Positions 7,621 through 17,647 of a stretch of DNA of 26,117 nt are shown here, in pieces. The position numbers were made by a program, and so were the translations under genes. The stretch's first letter is position 1; every line of letters begins with the position of its first letter. A model generated the notes under the pieces. That model ran no database searches and had not been told where the DNA came from. It saw only the letters and a program-made list of their open reading frames with translations. This DNA comes from CAIOZW01 sp049317725 (GTDB lineage: Bacteria > Acidobacteriota > Blastocatellia > RBC074), in assembly GCA_049317725.1 (NCBI GenBank), contig JBMOHS010000036.1, forward strand, positions 1 through 26,117, read 5' to 3'.

Positions 7621-8565
7621 ATGACCGAGCCGCCGCTCCATCTCTCCTCCCTGCTTGCGCTCCCCGTCACCCGTTTGCGGGAAGAACTCTCCTTCCACGA
7701 GGGGCCACTGCCCGACGGGATTCTGGAGGGACTTGCGGTCGATCCGCGCCGTGGGGCCCGCGCACTCGCCCGGCAGTTGCGGGGCCAGCACGAATCCTGC
7801 CAGCGCGAAGCCGCGCGGCTGGAGCGGCTGCTTGACTTCGAGCGTGCTTGTTGGGATGAGGGGGCGTCCCGGGTTGCGGGAGTCGACGAGGCAGGAGTGG
7901 GGCCGCTCGCCGGTCCCCTCGCCGCAGCAGCGGTCATCTTGCCACCACGGATCGACCTGCCCGCGATCCTCCCTGGGCTCGACGATTCCAAACGTCTCTC
8001 CCCGGCGCGCCGTCAGCTTCTCGCGGACCGCATTCGGGCATCCGCCCTCGCCTGGTCAGTTGTCTTTGTCGAGGTCGAAGAGATCGACCAGCTCAATATC
8101 TATCAGGCAGGACTGCTGGCCATGCGGCGAGCCGTCGATTCGCTGACGCCGCTCCCAGATCGGCTGCTCGTCGATGCCCGGACGCTCCCGTCCTGTCATC
8201 TCCCGCAAGAGGCGCTCATCCGCGGGGATGCCCGTTCCGCGTCGATTGCCGCAGCTTCCATTCTGGCCAAAACAGCCCGTGATCAACGGATGAAAGAGCT
8301 CGACACGCTCTACCCAGGATATGGCTTGGCCCAGCATCAGGGCTATCCGACCGCCGCCCATGTCGAGGCCATCGAGCGGTTGGGGCCCCTTCCCATTCAT
8401 CGGCGAAGCTTCCGCCCGGTTCGCCAGATCCTCGAGCTCGCATCGTCAGCCGAGATCTGCGCGCCGGACCCCGAAACGACGCTTCCACTCTTTCCGGTCT
8501 CGTCCTCGCCTGATCTACCAGACCCTTCTCGAACCTCTTCCCGCAAAGGAGATCATCGGTTATGA
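7621..8565 (+). CDS. rnhB: Ribonuclease HII with N-terminal extension
   Basis: A 314-residue RNase HII, which cleaves RNA in RNA-DNA hybrids and at single ribonucleotides in DNA. Catalytic residues are D89 and E90 (AGVDEAGVGPLAGP), D185 (LLVDARTLP) and D221 (AKTARDQRM). Other family motifs are LDDSKRLSPARR, GDARSASIAAASILAKTARD and GYGLAQHQGYPTAAH. An ~80-residue N-terminal helical region (DPRRGARALARQL to ERACWDEG) resembles the extension of Bacillus-type RnhB. Unusually, the conserved GRG after the DE pair reads G-V-G (V93). The tail after residue 270 is low-complexity. GAGG lies just before the start. Its stop overlaps the next ATG by 4 bases (ATGA), indicating translational coupling. Confidence 0.92.
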   Translation: MTEPPLHLSSLLALPVTRLREELSFHEGPLPDGILEGLAVDPRRGARALARQLRGQHESCQREAARLERLLDFERACWDEGASRVAGVDEAGVGPLAGPLAAAAVILPPRIDLPAILPGLDDSKRLSPARRQLLADRIRASALAWSVVFVEVEEIDQLNIYQAGLLAMRRAVDSLTPLPDRLLVDARTLPSCHLPQEALIRGDARSASIAAASILAKTARDQRMKELDTLYPGYGLAQHQGYPTAAHVEAIERLGPLPIHRRSFRPVRQILELASSAEICAPDPETTLPLFPVSSSPDLPDPSRTSSRKGDHRL

Positions 8566-9575
8566 CCCAGCCACTCAACCATCAATGGCGTCTTGTTTCG
8601 CGCCCTGCTGGCTCGCTGCAGCCATCCGACTTTCAATGGGCCGCCTCCCCTCTTCCCGATCTTGGTGAAGGAGAGCTGCTGGTCCGCGTGCTCCATCTCT
8701 CGCTCGACCCGACCAATCGGATGTGGGCGGCTGCGGATACCTACCTTCCCGCAGTTCCCCTCGGTGAGGTCATGCGCGGAGTGGCGATCGGCGTTGTTTA
8801 CCAATCCCGCCATCCCGGATTCCCCGAGGGCGCTCACGTCCAGGGGCTCCTCGGCTGGCAAGAGTACGCGCTGAGCAATGGAGCTGGCTTGACACTGTTG
8901 CCGGAGATTCCAGGGCTTCCCCTCACCGCCCACTTTGGTCTGCTCGGTCATATCGGGATGACGGCCTACTTTGGGCTGCTCGATATTGGCCGTCCCATTG
9001 CCGGCGAGACGCTTGTCGTCTCGGCTGCCGCGGGCGCGGTCGGCTCACTCGTTGGCCAGATCGGCAAGATCAAGGGATGTCGCGTCGTTGGCCTTGCCGG
9101 CTCCGACGACAAGTGCCAGTGGATTACCCAGGAACTCGGGTTCGACGCCGCCATCAACTACAAAACGGAGGATGTCCCCGCTCGACTTCGTGCACATTGC
9201 CCCTCGGGCATCGATATCGACTTCGAGAACGTCGGGGGCTCGATCCTCGAAGCGATCCTCGCCCAGATCAATCTGCGCGCCCGCATCGTGCTCTGCGGCC
9301 TCATCGCCGGATACAATGCCACTTCTCCGCAACCCGGTCCGGCCAACTTCGCGAATGTACTCGTCCGGCGCGCCCGGATCGAGGGATTCATCGTCCTTGA
9401 CTATGCCCCCCGCGCCATGGAGGCGATCCAGGATCTCGTCACTTGGCACCAGCAAGGGCGTCTCCAGTACCGCATCGATGAAGTCCAGGGGCTTGATCAG
9501 GCCCCCAACGCCCTCTCTCGCCTCTTCACGGGAGGGAATACCGGCAAACTGCTCGTCACCCTCAACCACGCGTAA
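8562..9575 (+). CDS. NADP-dependent oxidoreductase, MDR superfamily (CurA/PTGR-like)
   Basis: A 337-residue medium-chain reductase of the zinc-free leukotriene B4 12-hydroxydehydrogenase/CurA type, which reduces the C=C bond of alpha,beta-unsaturated ketones or aldehydes with NADPH. The N-terminal catalytic domain has VLHLSLDPTNRMW, typical of this branch. The Rossmann domain carries VSAAAGAVGSLVGQIGKIKG and DIDFENVGG, followed by the late RIEGFIVLDY motif and C-terminal GGNTGKLLV. AAGGAGATC precedes the start within the end of rnhB, and the ATGA overlap couples the two. The SCP2 gene follows after 12 bases. The physiological substrate is unknown; lipid-derived enones are a guess from context. 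Confidence 0.88.
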   Translation: MTQPLNHQWRLVSRPAGSLQPSDFQWAASPLPDLGEGELLVRVLHLSLDPTNRMWAAADTYLPAVPLGEVMRGVAIGVVYQSRHPGFPEGAHVQGLLGWQEYALSNGAGLTLLPEIPGLPLTAHFGLLGHIGMTAYFGLLDIGRPIAGETLVVSAAAGAVGSLVGQIGKIKGCRVVGLAGSDDKCQWITQELGFDAAINYKTEDVPARLRAHCPSGIDIDFENVGGSILEAILAQINLRARIVLCGLIAGYNATSPQPGPANFANVLVRRARIEGFIVLDYAPRAMEAIQDLVTWHQQGRLQYRIDEVQGLDQAPNALSRLFTGGNTGKLLVTLNHA

Positions 9576-9587
9576 GGAGGACTCCAG

Positions 9588-9896
9588 ATGGAAGATCTGA
9601 CTCTTGATGAACTGACCACCCTGATCCAGGAGAAGGTCAGCGCGACCACCGGCTTGACCGCCAACGCCAAGATTGTCTTCGAAGAGGGGGGGGTGATTCA
9701 CGTCGCCGGTGCCTCCTCTCCGATCGCCGTTACCCACGACGATCTGCCCGCTGACGTCACGCTCCGGATGTCGCTGGCCACCCTCAACAAACTCTACCGC
9801 AAGGAGACCAACGCCATGACCGCGGTCATGATGGGCAAGATCAAGATCGAGGGCAACATGATGCTCGCGATGCAGCTCGAGAAGGTCCTCTCCTGA
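9588..9896 (+). CDS. Stand-alone SCP2 sterol-binding domain protein
   Basis: A 102-residue single-domain SCP2-like protein, expected to bind a fatty acyl chain or other hydrophobic ligand in the cytoplasm. Family features: alternating strands KIVFEEGGVIHVAG and PIAVTHDDLPADVTLRMSLA, then TLNKLYRKETNAMTAVMMGK and IKIEGNMMLAMQLEKVL, the usual 'M-x-G-K-x-K-x-x-G-x-M' end. AAGGAGG lies 7 bases before the ATG. It is the last gene of the rnhB-MDR-SCP2 operon, with a 12-base gap from the oxidoreductase. Bacterial stand-alone SCP2 proteins are poorly characterised; pairing with a double-bond reductase suggests a lipid-related substrate carrier, by inference. Confidence 0.88.
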   Translation: MEDLTLDELTTLIQEKVSATTGLTANAKIVFEEGGVIHVAGASSPIAVTHDDLPADVTLRMSLATLNKLYRKETNAMTAVMMGKIKIEGNMMLAMQLEKVLS

Positions 9897-9947
9897 GGGA
9901 GTCCCTGGCCCAAAATCAATCGGGCGGCCCAATCAACCGAACCGGCG

Positions 9948-9975
9948 GGAGGAACCGCGAGCGCGATCTTCCTCC
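9948..9975. terminator. Candidate hairpin between convergent SCP2 and SDR genes
   Basis: GGAGGAA (9948-9954) pairs perfectly with TTCCTCC (9969-9975) around a 14-base loop. An outer 9-base pair GGGCGGCCC (9922-9930) with GGGCCGCCC (9993-10001) encloses it. Position between convergent genes fits a two-way terminator, but there is no T-run. Confidence 0.35.
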
Positions 9976-10040
9976 GTGCACTTCGATTGAAAGGGCCGCC
10001 CCGCTGGGCTTCTTGTCTTGTTCCACGGGCCCAAAGCAGG

Positions 10041-10805
10041 TTACAACATCATCTGCCCGCCATTGATCTCGATCATCTCGCCGTGCAGATAGGCTGCGGC
10101 ATCCGAGGCGAGAAAGGTAATGACGCGCCCGCACTCTTCCGAAGTTCCGACGCGCCCCATGGGAATTCCCGCGACAAACTGGGCCATCTGCTCCGGCGTC
10201 GAGAGCCGTTCGTGAAAGGGTGTATCGATCACCCCCGGGGCAATACCGTTGACACGGACGCCGTAGGGGGCCATTTCACGCGCCATTCCCTTGGTGAGGC
10301 ACATTACCGCGGCCTTCATTGAGGCATAGATCGCCGCTCCGGGTCCTCCCCCGTGGTGCCCGGCGATCGATCCGAGGTTGATGATCGTCCCGCGGCGCCG
10401 TTCCATCATCCCCGGCATGACCGCCTGCGAGCAGAAGAGCGTGCTCTTGAGGTTGGTCGCCACCACCCGATCGAAGAGCTCTTCCGGGAAGTCGCGCAAC
10501 GGACAGCGCTCGATCAGATCCCCCGCGTTGTTGACCAGGATATCGATTGGACCGAGACGATTCTCGGTCATTTCCATCAATTCCTTCGCAGACTTTTTTA
10601 CTGAGACGTCGGCTTGCACGAGGATCGCTTCACCGCCGGCGGCCGCGATCTGTTGGCAAGTGGCCTCGCCACCCGCCCGGTTCCGGTGGTAGTTGACGAC
10701 CACCCGCGCGCCGCACTCCGCCAAGGCGATGGCGGCCCACTGCCCGATCCCACTGCTCGCTCCTGTCACGACGGCCACTCGCCCCGTCAGATCTTGTCGG
10801 TTCAT
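10041..10805 (-). CDS. Short-chain dehydrogenase/reductase (classical SDR, FabG-like)
   Basis: A 254-residue cytoplasmic SDR using NAD(P)H. Motifs are TGASSGIG (14-21) for the cofactor, NNAG (92-95), and a catalytic set N119, S146 (NLGSIAG), Y160 and K164 (IYASMKAA). PGVIDTPFHERL and the end EMIEINGGQM are usual for classical SDRs. R42 in VVNYHRNRAG, just after strand 2, hints at NADP preference. The closest types are 3-oxoacyl-ACP reductase and glucose/sugar-alcohol dehydrogenases; substrate cannot be assigned. GGGAGG lies 8 bases before the ATG. It is a single-gene unit, divergent from the barrel gene and convergent with the SCP2 operon, and has its own strong-looking promoter (10924-10951). 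Confidence 0.9.
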   Translation of the reverse strand: MNRQDLTGRVAVVTGASSGIGQWAAIALAECGARVVVNYHRNRAGGEATCQQIAAAGGEAILVQADVSVKKSAKELMEMTENRLGPIDILVNNAGDLIERCPLRDFPEELFDRVVATNLKSTLFCSQAVMPGMMERRRGTIINLGSIAGHHGGGPGAAIYASMKAAVMCLTKGMAREMAPYGVRVNGIAPGVIDTPFHERLSTPEQMAQFVAGIPMGRVGTSEECGRVITFLASDAAAYLHGEMIEINGGQMML

Positions 10806-10923
10806 CCCACTTGCCTCCCTCTCGCCTCGCTCCCAATTTCTCCCACCCCTCCCTCTCCTTTCGCGGATGCACCAGACCTCTTGAAGATGGAGAGAGAATC
10901 AGCCTGCCCAGTCTGACGCGGCC

Positions 10924-10951
10924 ATTGTAAGTCCCACCCCTTCAATGTCAA
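10924..10951 (-). promoter_or_regulatory. Sigma70-type promoter for the SDR gene
   Basis: On the minus strand TTGACA (10946-10951, 6/6) and TACAAT (10924-10929, 5/6) are separated by 16 bases. Transcription would begin near 10917, leaving about 110 bases of leader before the SDR start. This is the best promoter match I see in the window. Confidence 0.6.
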
Positions 10952-11369
10952 GAAATGTCCCTTTTCAAAATTGGCGGACGATCCCTGCCGGTCGCGTCCA
11001 ATATTGACCGTACCCTTGGTTGATGGTGCGAGCCGCGACTGGACGACGGATCTTTCTCCCTGTTCTTTTGCTCCTCCTTCCAGTATCTTTAACAGCGAAA
11101 ATTGAGATTGGTAGCAACTCGATTCCTCTATATTCTGGTCGACCAGTCGACGGCTCGACCAACGACCCCCTCAGATGTGATCTCGTGTCGAGATCGTGGC
11201 TCTTTTTGGGAAGCGTCAGATTGGCCCAGTGGCTCTTGGCGAACCCTTGCCGGTGTTACCGCGAGGGACGATCGGTATACTCTGAAGATCGATTAGTGGA
11301 AGCGAAGCGAAACTGGACGTGATCGAGGGACAAGCTTGAGATGGCGTGGGGTGGAGGGAAGGCGAACGT
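10952..11369. other. Intergenic region with a doubtful small ORF
   Basis: This 418-base stretch lies between the SDR promoter and the outer-membrane barrel gene. It is more AT-rich than the flanking genes. The only possible gene is the small signal-peptide ORF at 11023-11322, listed separately. No clear promoter for the barrel gene could be picked out. The barrel's ribosome-binding site (GGAGGGAAGG, 11352-11361) is at its right end. Confidence 0.4.
11023..11322 (+). CDS. Doubtful small ORF with a signal-peptide-like start
   Basis: A 99-codon frame starting at ATG 11023. Residues 1-25 resemble a Sec signal: Arg-rich VRAATGRR, hydrophobic FLPVLLLLLPVSL, then TAKIE. The remainder (KIEIGSNSIPLYSGRP...) matches nothing I know, and no good ribosome-binding site precedes it. 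The neighbouring +2 frame (11102-11296) reads RDRGSFWEASDWPSGSW and ends DDRYTLKID, which looks more protein-like. A frameshift between the two frames could have broken one secreted protein of about 85 residues. It lies 47 bases upstream of the barrel gene on the same strand. Confidence 0.25.
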   Translation: MVRAATGRRIFLPVLLLLLPVSLTAKIEIGSNSIPLYSGRPVDGSTNDPLRCDLVSRSWLFLGSVRLAQWLLANPCRCYREGRSVYSEDRLVEAKRNWT

Positions 11370-13205
11370 ATGAAAGCACTGCATCTCCTGGTTGGTGGCA
11401 GTTTGATTGGCGTAGCGGGGCTGGTTCCGCAACTGGAGACAGGTCGGGAGGCGGGAAGAGAGATTCTCCTTACCGGCCGGGTCTTGGCAGCCTCTCCGCC
11501 CATTCCCCCGGTCAAGGCGGAACTCTCCGCTCGACGCGAGACTGCTGCCTACGCCCCACTGGCAACCATTGTGGGAACCGTCAAGGATGAGGCGGGAGAG
11601 CCATTGATCGGTGCCATTGTGGCGCTGCTCGAACCTCACGCCAGGGGAAAAGAACTCCAGAGTGTGCGGACGGACACGAAGGGGAAGTTCGCCGCGACGA
11701 TTGCGCCCGGGGCCTACCGTTTGCGGGCCACCGCCGCTGGCTTCTCCTCCCTCTTGACCCGCGTGCAGCTCGACCGGTCGGGAAGGGTGACCTACGACTT
11801 TGCGTTGAAGCGGACCGACACGCTGGTCTTCAAGCGCGGGGACAGTGATGACTACCGCTGGATTGCCCGCAGTGTTCCACGACAGATTCTCAAGCTGCTT
11901 CCAGGGGCGGAGATCGACCCGAACACGGACGCTGATCTCTCGGCGCGGCGGGCCACCTTTCGCGGCATGGCGCAGTTCCTCATGACTCCGGGAGGACCTC
12001 GGGGTACCGCCGGAATCCTGCCTGGACAGAATTTCTACGGGACCAACTTCGCGGTGGCAGGGGGGCTCGATGGGCGGATCGAGCTGGCCCTCGTCGGTCA
12101 ACGAGGTGCCGGAATCGCCGCGCCTCAGCGGTTGACCGCGATCGCCTCGATGCGGACCGCCGGACAGCAGGAGACAACGGCGACCATCAGCTACGGGCAA
12201 TTCTCCCTCCGCAGTCCCTTCACGGGGCTCGGTTCTGTCCTGCCGGGAGAGACCCTCAACCAGCTTTCCATCTCGTCGAGCAGTTCCTGGCAACTGACCG
12301 ATTCGCTCCTCGTCGTCTACGGTCTCGACTATGCCACCTTCATCGGGTCGGCGGCTCGCGAACACGAGAGCCTGCTCCCGCAGGTGTCGATTCAATACTT
12401 GGCCAATCCGCGCTGGCGCCTGCACGGAGGGGTGACGCCCGGACGACAGCGGGCCCGACTCTCTCTCGAAGCGTTCCGCGGCGAGACGATCGAGCAGCCC
12501 CTCGAAACGGTCGCTCCCGAAATCGCCTTTGCCGATCAGCGCCCCCTGGTCGATCACAGCCGCCGCTACGAGGCAGGCGTCGAACGCCTCTTCGATGGCG
12601 GAAGTGGCTCGATTGGGACGACGCTCTTCTACGATCAGATCGATGGGCACGGCATTGGCCTGTCGCCCTTCCTTGCCAGTGGCTCTTTCCCGCAGATCCC
12701 GGGGGGAGCGGGCCCCCAGGTGCGGGCGCTGCACGGGAATGTTCGCGGCGGGCGAGTGGTGATTCGTCGTGCGCTCACCGATCGAATCACTGCGACCCTC
12801 GGCTACAGCGCTGGTCACGGTCGTCACGTGCACGATCTCCGAGCCATGAGCGGCTCTCCCGCCGGCAACTTCCACGAGCGACTCTTTCAGGTCGCGACCG
12901 GGCAGGTCGACCTCGACCTCGTCGACCAGACGGGCACTCGGATCTCGACCGTTCTGCGATTGTCCCCCTCCCCGCTCCTCTTTGCCATCGATCCCTTTGC
13001 CGGGCAGATGGGGGTCTATGATCCGACCCTCAATGTCTATGTCACACAGGAGCTTCCCAATCTGGGGCTCCCCATTCAATGGCAAGCGATCGTCGATCTG
13101 CGCAACCTGCTCAACCAGGCACCCATGATCGAGGAGGGTGGCGCCCTGCTGTTGGCCACGCGGAGCAGCCGTGTCATCCGCGGTGGGGTGGCCTTTCGCT
13201 GGTAG
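11370..13205 (+). CDS. Outer-membrane beta-barrel protein with N-terminal carboxypeptidase-regulatory domain
   Basis: A 611-residue exported protein. The ATG at 11370 is preferred over an upstream GTG because GGAGGGAAGG lies 8-12 bases before it. The N-terminus is hydrophobic (MKALHLLVGGSLIGVAG). Residues ~66-148 form a carboxypeptidase-regulatory-like Ig fold: IVGTVKDEAGEPLIGAIVAL, RTDTKGKFAATIAPGAYRLR, ATAAGFSS. The remaining ~400 residues alternate polar and hydrophobic positions as in barrel strands and end GGVAFRW, with the C-terminal aromatic typical of outer-membrane barrels. The architecture recalls the TonB-dependent-receptor-like proteins abundant in Acidobacteriota, but I see no TonB box or plug domain, and the barrel part is short for a 22-strand receptor. 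Ligand unknown. Confidence 0.75.
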   Translation: MKALHLLVGGSLIGVAGLVPQLETGREAGREILLTGRVLAASPPIPPVKAELSARRETAAYAPLATIVGTVKDEAGEPLIGAIVALLEPHARGKELQSVRTDTKGKFAATIAPGAYRLRATAAGFSSLLTRVQLDRSGRVTYDFALKRTDTLVFKRGDSDDYRWIARSVPRQILKLLPGAEIDPNTDADLSARRATFRGMAQFLMTPGGPRGTAGILPGQNFYGTNFAVAGGLDGRIELALVGQRGAGIAAPQRLTAIASMRTAGQQETTATISYGQFSLRSPFTGLGSVLPGETLNQLSISSSSSWQLTDSLLVVYGLDYATFIGSAAREHESLLPQVSIQYLANPRWRLHGGVTPGRQRARLSLEAFRGETIEQPLETVAPEIAFADQRPLVDHSRRYEAGVERLFDGGSGSIGTTLFYDQIDGHGIGLSPFLASGSFPQIPGGAGPQVRALHGNVRGGRVVIRRALTDRITATLGYSAGHGRHVHDLRAMSGSPAGNFHERLFQVATGQVDLDLVDQTGTRISTVLRLSPSPLLFAIDPFAGQMGVYDPTLNVYVTQELPNLGLPIQWQAIVDLRNLLNQAPMIEEGGALLLATRSSRVIRGGVAFRW

Positions 13206-13579
13206 CCATCGAACCAGGCGGAGGCGACTGTCCAGATTTCACAACTTCGATCTTCAGAATTCTGAATGTGGGGGCTTGCAGGAGTGGCTCTCCGTTGGAT
13301 CACAAGGCGTGGCAAAGCGTCTGGACCGGGCCGGTTGAGCCGGCCTATCTGATTGCCCGTGAGAGGGTTGGATCGTTTCACGCTCCCCCGGCAACCTTTG
13401 GCAATCCGAGACACTTCCGGGCAGTCAGCGGCTGTCTGGCACTGTCACCACAAGGTACGATAGTTGCTTATCCCGAGTTTGCATTGGCCGTGGGGGAGAT
13501 GGTGGGAACGTTCCGCAACAGAGACGTCGACCACGATGGATCCTTGCGGCGGAAATCGGCAGGAGGAGCGGACTCATCT
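13206..13579. other. Intergenic region upstream of the histidine kinase
   Basis: This 374-base stretch is open in the kinase frame back to 13079, but that extension runs through the barrel gene and has no protein-like features. It holds a 14-base perfect palindrome TTCAGAATTCTGAA (13253-13266) and a hairpin GGCCGG-TTGAG-CCGGCC (13329-13345) that could end the barrel transcript, though no T-run follows. No convincing promoter was found. Confidence 0.5.
13329..13345 (+). terminator. Possible hairpin terminator after the barrel gene
   Basis: A perfect 6-bp stem GGCCGG/CCGGCC with a 5-base loop lies about 125 bases after the barrel stop. It is followed by TATCT rather than a T-run, so intrinsic termination would be weak. 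Confidence 0.25.
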
Positions 13580-16561
<2,982 letters not shown>

Positions 16562-16580
16562 GCCCTCTCCTCGATCTTGC

Positions 16581-16615
16581 TTGCGACGAGGCCTCAGCGA
16601 CGCTCCACGTCGCAA
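16581..16615. terminator. Hairpin between convergent kinase and ZIP genes
   Basis: GCGACG (16597-16602) pairs with CGTCGC (16608-16613) around a 5-base loop. TTGCGACG (16581-16588) also pairs fully with CGTCGCAA (16608-16615), so two alternative stems compete for the same 3' arm. It lies in the 66-base gap between convergent genes, as expected for a two-way terminator; no T-run follows. Confidence 0.4.
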
Positions 16616-16627
16616 CGGACCGAAGAC

Positions 16628-17368
16628 CTACGGCTCCGCCAGGACATACAAGGCGAAGAGGCTACTGATGAAGCAGAGGAAGTGGAGGAGGGAGGCCGAT
16701 CCCTGGATCTTTGTCCCCGCCCCTTTGATCTCTGGAATCAGGTCGGAGGCGCTGAGGTAGAGAAAATTGCCTGCCCCGAAGAGGATCAGCGGCGTGACGT
16801 CGAGTTGTTGAGACAGCAGCCAAGCAAGGATCGCCCCGAAGAGGAAGGTCAATCCAGAGAGGAAGTTCCACCACAATGCCCGCCGACGTTCCCATCCGCC
16901 GTGGACGAGCACACCAAAATCCCCCAGCTCCTGCGGAATCTCGTGGGCGACTGCTGCCAACCAAGCTGTCACGCCGAGTGTCGGGTTGACGAGATAGGCA
17001 CTGGCGATGCTGAGCCCTCCAATGAAGTTGTGCAGGCCATCTCCCAACAGGATGAGATAGGTCATCGGCTGCCGATCGTCCCTGACGGCACGATGACAGT
17101 GATGCCAGTGCAGAAACTGTTCGAGGGCCAGGAAGACGGCAAAGCCGGCCGCGACCCAGACAAAAGCTGGCCGCACTTCCATCCGGGTCAGTCCCTCTGG
17201 AATCAGATGAAAGAACGATCCCCCAAGCAGGGAGCCAGCCGCGAACGCGACCAGGGGCAGCAGCAGACGCTCCAGCATCGCCGGGCGCAGCAGCGTCGTC
17301 ACGCCCCCAATCAAGGCGATCAGGCTCATCCCAACTCCGCCGATCAGAATCCAGAAGAAGCTCTCCAT
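16628..17368 (-). CDS. ZIP family divalent metal (zinc) transporter
   Basis: A 246-residue inner-membrane protein with about eight helices. The frame is open to 17467, but the ATG at 17368 places helix 1 (SFFWILIGGVGMSLIALIGG) at the N-terminus, as in the family. The metal-binding helices 4 and 5 are clear: LLGDGLHNFIGGLSIASAY and AVAHEIPQELGDFGVLVHGG, supplying the conserved His, Asn and Glu ligands. HWHHCHRAVRDD in the helix 3-4 loop is a His-rich segment usual in ZIPs. It should import Zn2+ or a related divalent ion. The ribosome-binding site is weak. It reads away from a 406-base regulatory region that contains an AT-rich dyad 47 bases upstream of its start. Confidence 0.88.
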   Translation of the reverse strand: MESFFWILIGGVGMSLIALIGGVTTLLRPAMLERLLLPLVAFAAGSLLGGSFFHLIPEGLTRMEVRPAFVWVAAGFAVFLALEQFLHWHHCHRAVRDDRQPMTYLILLGDGLHNFIGGLSIASAYLVNPTLGVTAWLAAVAHEIPQELGDFGVLVHGGWERRRALWWNFLSGLTFLFGAILAWLLSQQLDVTPLILFGAGNFLYLSASDLIPEIKGAGTKIQGSASLLHFLCFISSLFALYVLAEP

Positions 17369-17414
17369 CCTTCGCAGTCTACCCTCTACACCTTCTTCTG
17401 GACACTTCTTCCGC

Positions 17415-17431
17415 CACAAAAAATTTTTGTG
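17415..17431. promoter_or_regulatory. AT-rich dyad upstream of ZIP, candidate operator
   Basis: CACAAAAA and TTTTTGTG form 8-base inverted arms around a single central A. It is centred about 55 bases upstream of the ZIP ATG and stands out in GC-rich DNA. AT-rich dyads of this size are common sites for metal-responsive repressors (Zur/Fur/MntR types), but the sequence matches no specific box that I can name. Confidence 0.35.
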
Positions 17432-17480
17432 CGTCGCCTGGGAGCCTGCAAAATCCCCCGGCGGCAATCGTCAATAAAGG

Positions 17481-17554
17481 TGGAAGCAGGCGCTTCCAAA
17501 TGTGTGAGTTTCGCGTGCGGCAAGTCTTTCCCAAGACGAGGCCGCATTTTTTTT
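17481..17554 (+). ncRNA. Candidate small RNA, unit 1 (hairpin repeat plus terminator)
   Basis: A perfect 7-bp hairpin TGGAAGC-AGGC-GCTTCCA (17481-17498) is followed by AATGTGTG, a 10-base linker, and an intrinsic terminator (17517-17554). The same layout recurs in unit 2. No upstream or downstream plus-strand gene would explain a plus-strand terminator here, so a short autonomous transcript of about 75 bases is the simplest reading. No good promoter is visible upstream. An alternative is the hairpin end of a small mobile element. Confidence 0.35.
17517..17554 (+). terminator. Intrinsic terminator of unit 1
   Basis: GCGGC (17517-17521) pairs with GCCGC (17541-17545), and the inner GTCTT (17524-17528) pairs with AAGAC (17533-17537) around TCCC. 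One A and eight T (17547-17554) follow directly. The form is typical of Rho-independent termination on the plus strand. Confidence 0.65.
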
Positions 17555-17647
17555 GCTCAGACGGCACTCATCGACCGTGTTCCGACAAATTTTCATCTTT
17601 TTTCTGAAGGGAACACAAATGAGGCGGTCACGGAGCGTCCATAGGAA

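Noticed and set aside
11256..13085. 609-codon minus-strand open frame opposite the barrel gene
   Set aside because: Shadow of the barrel coding sequence; no motif and no start signals.
13079..13579. N-terminal extension of the histidine kinase to 1160 residues
   Set aside because: It overlaps the barrel gene and has no domain or signal; a ribosome-binding site and basic N-terminus support GTG 13580.
16577..17644. 355-codon plus-strand open frame opposite the ZIP gene
   Set aside because: Gln/Arg/Glu-rich translation, antisense to a clear membrane transporter.
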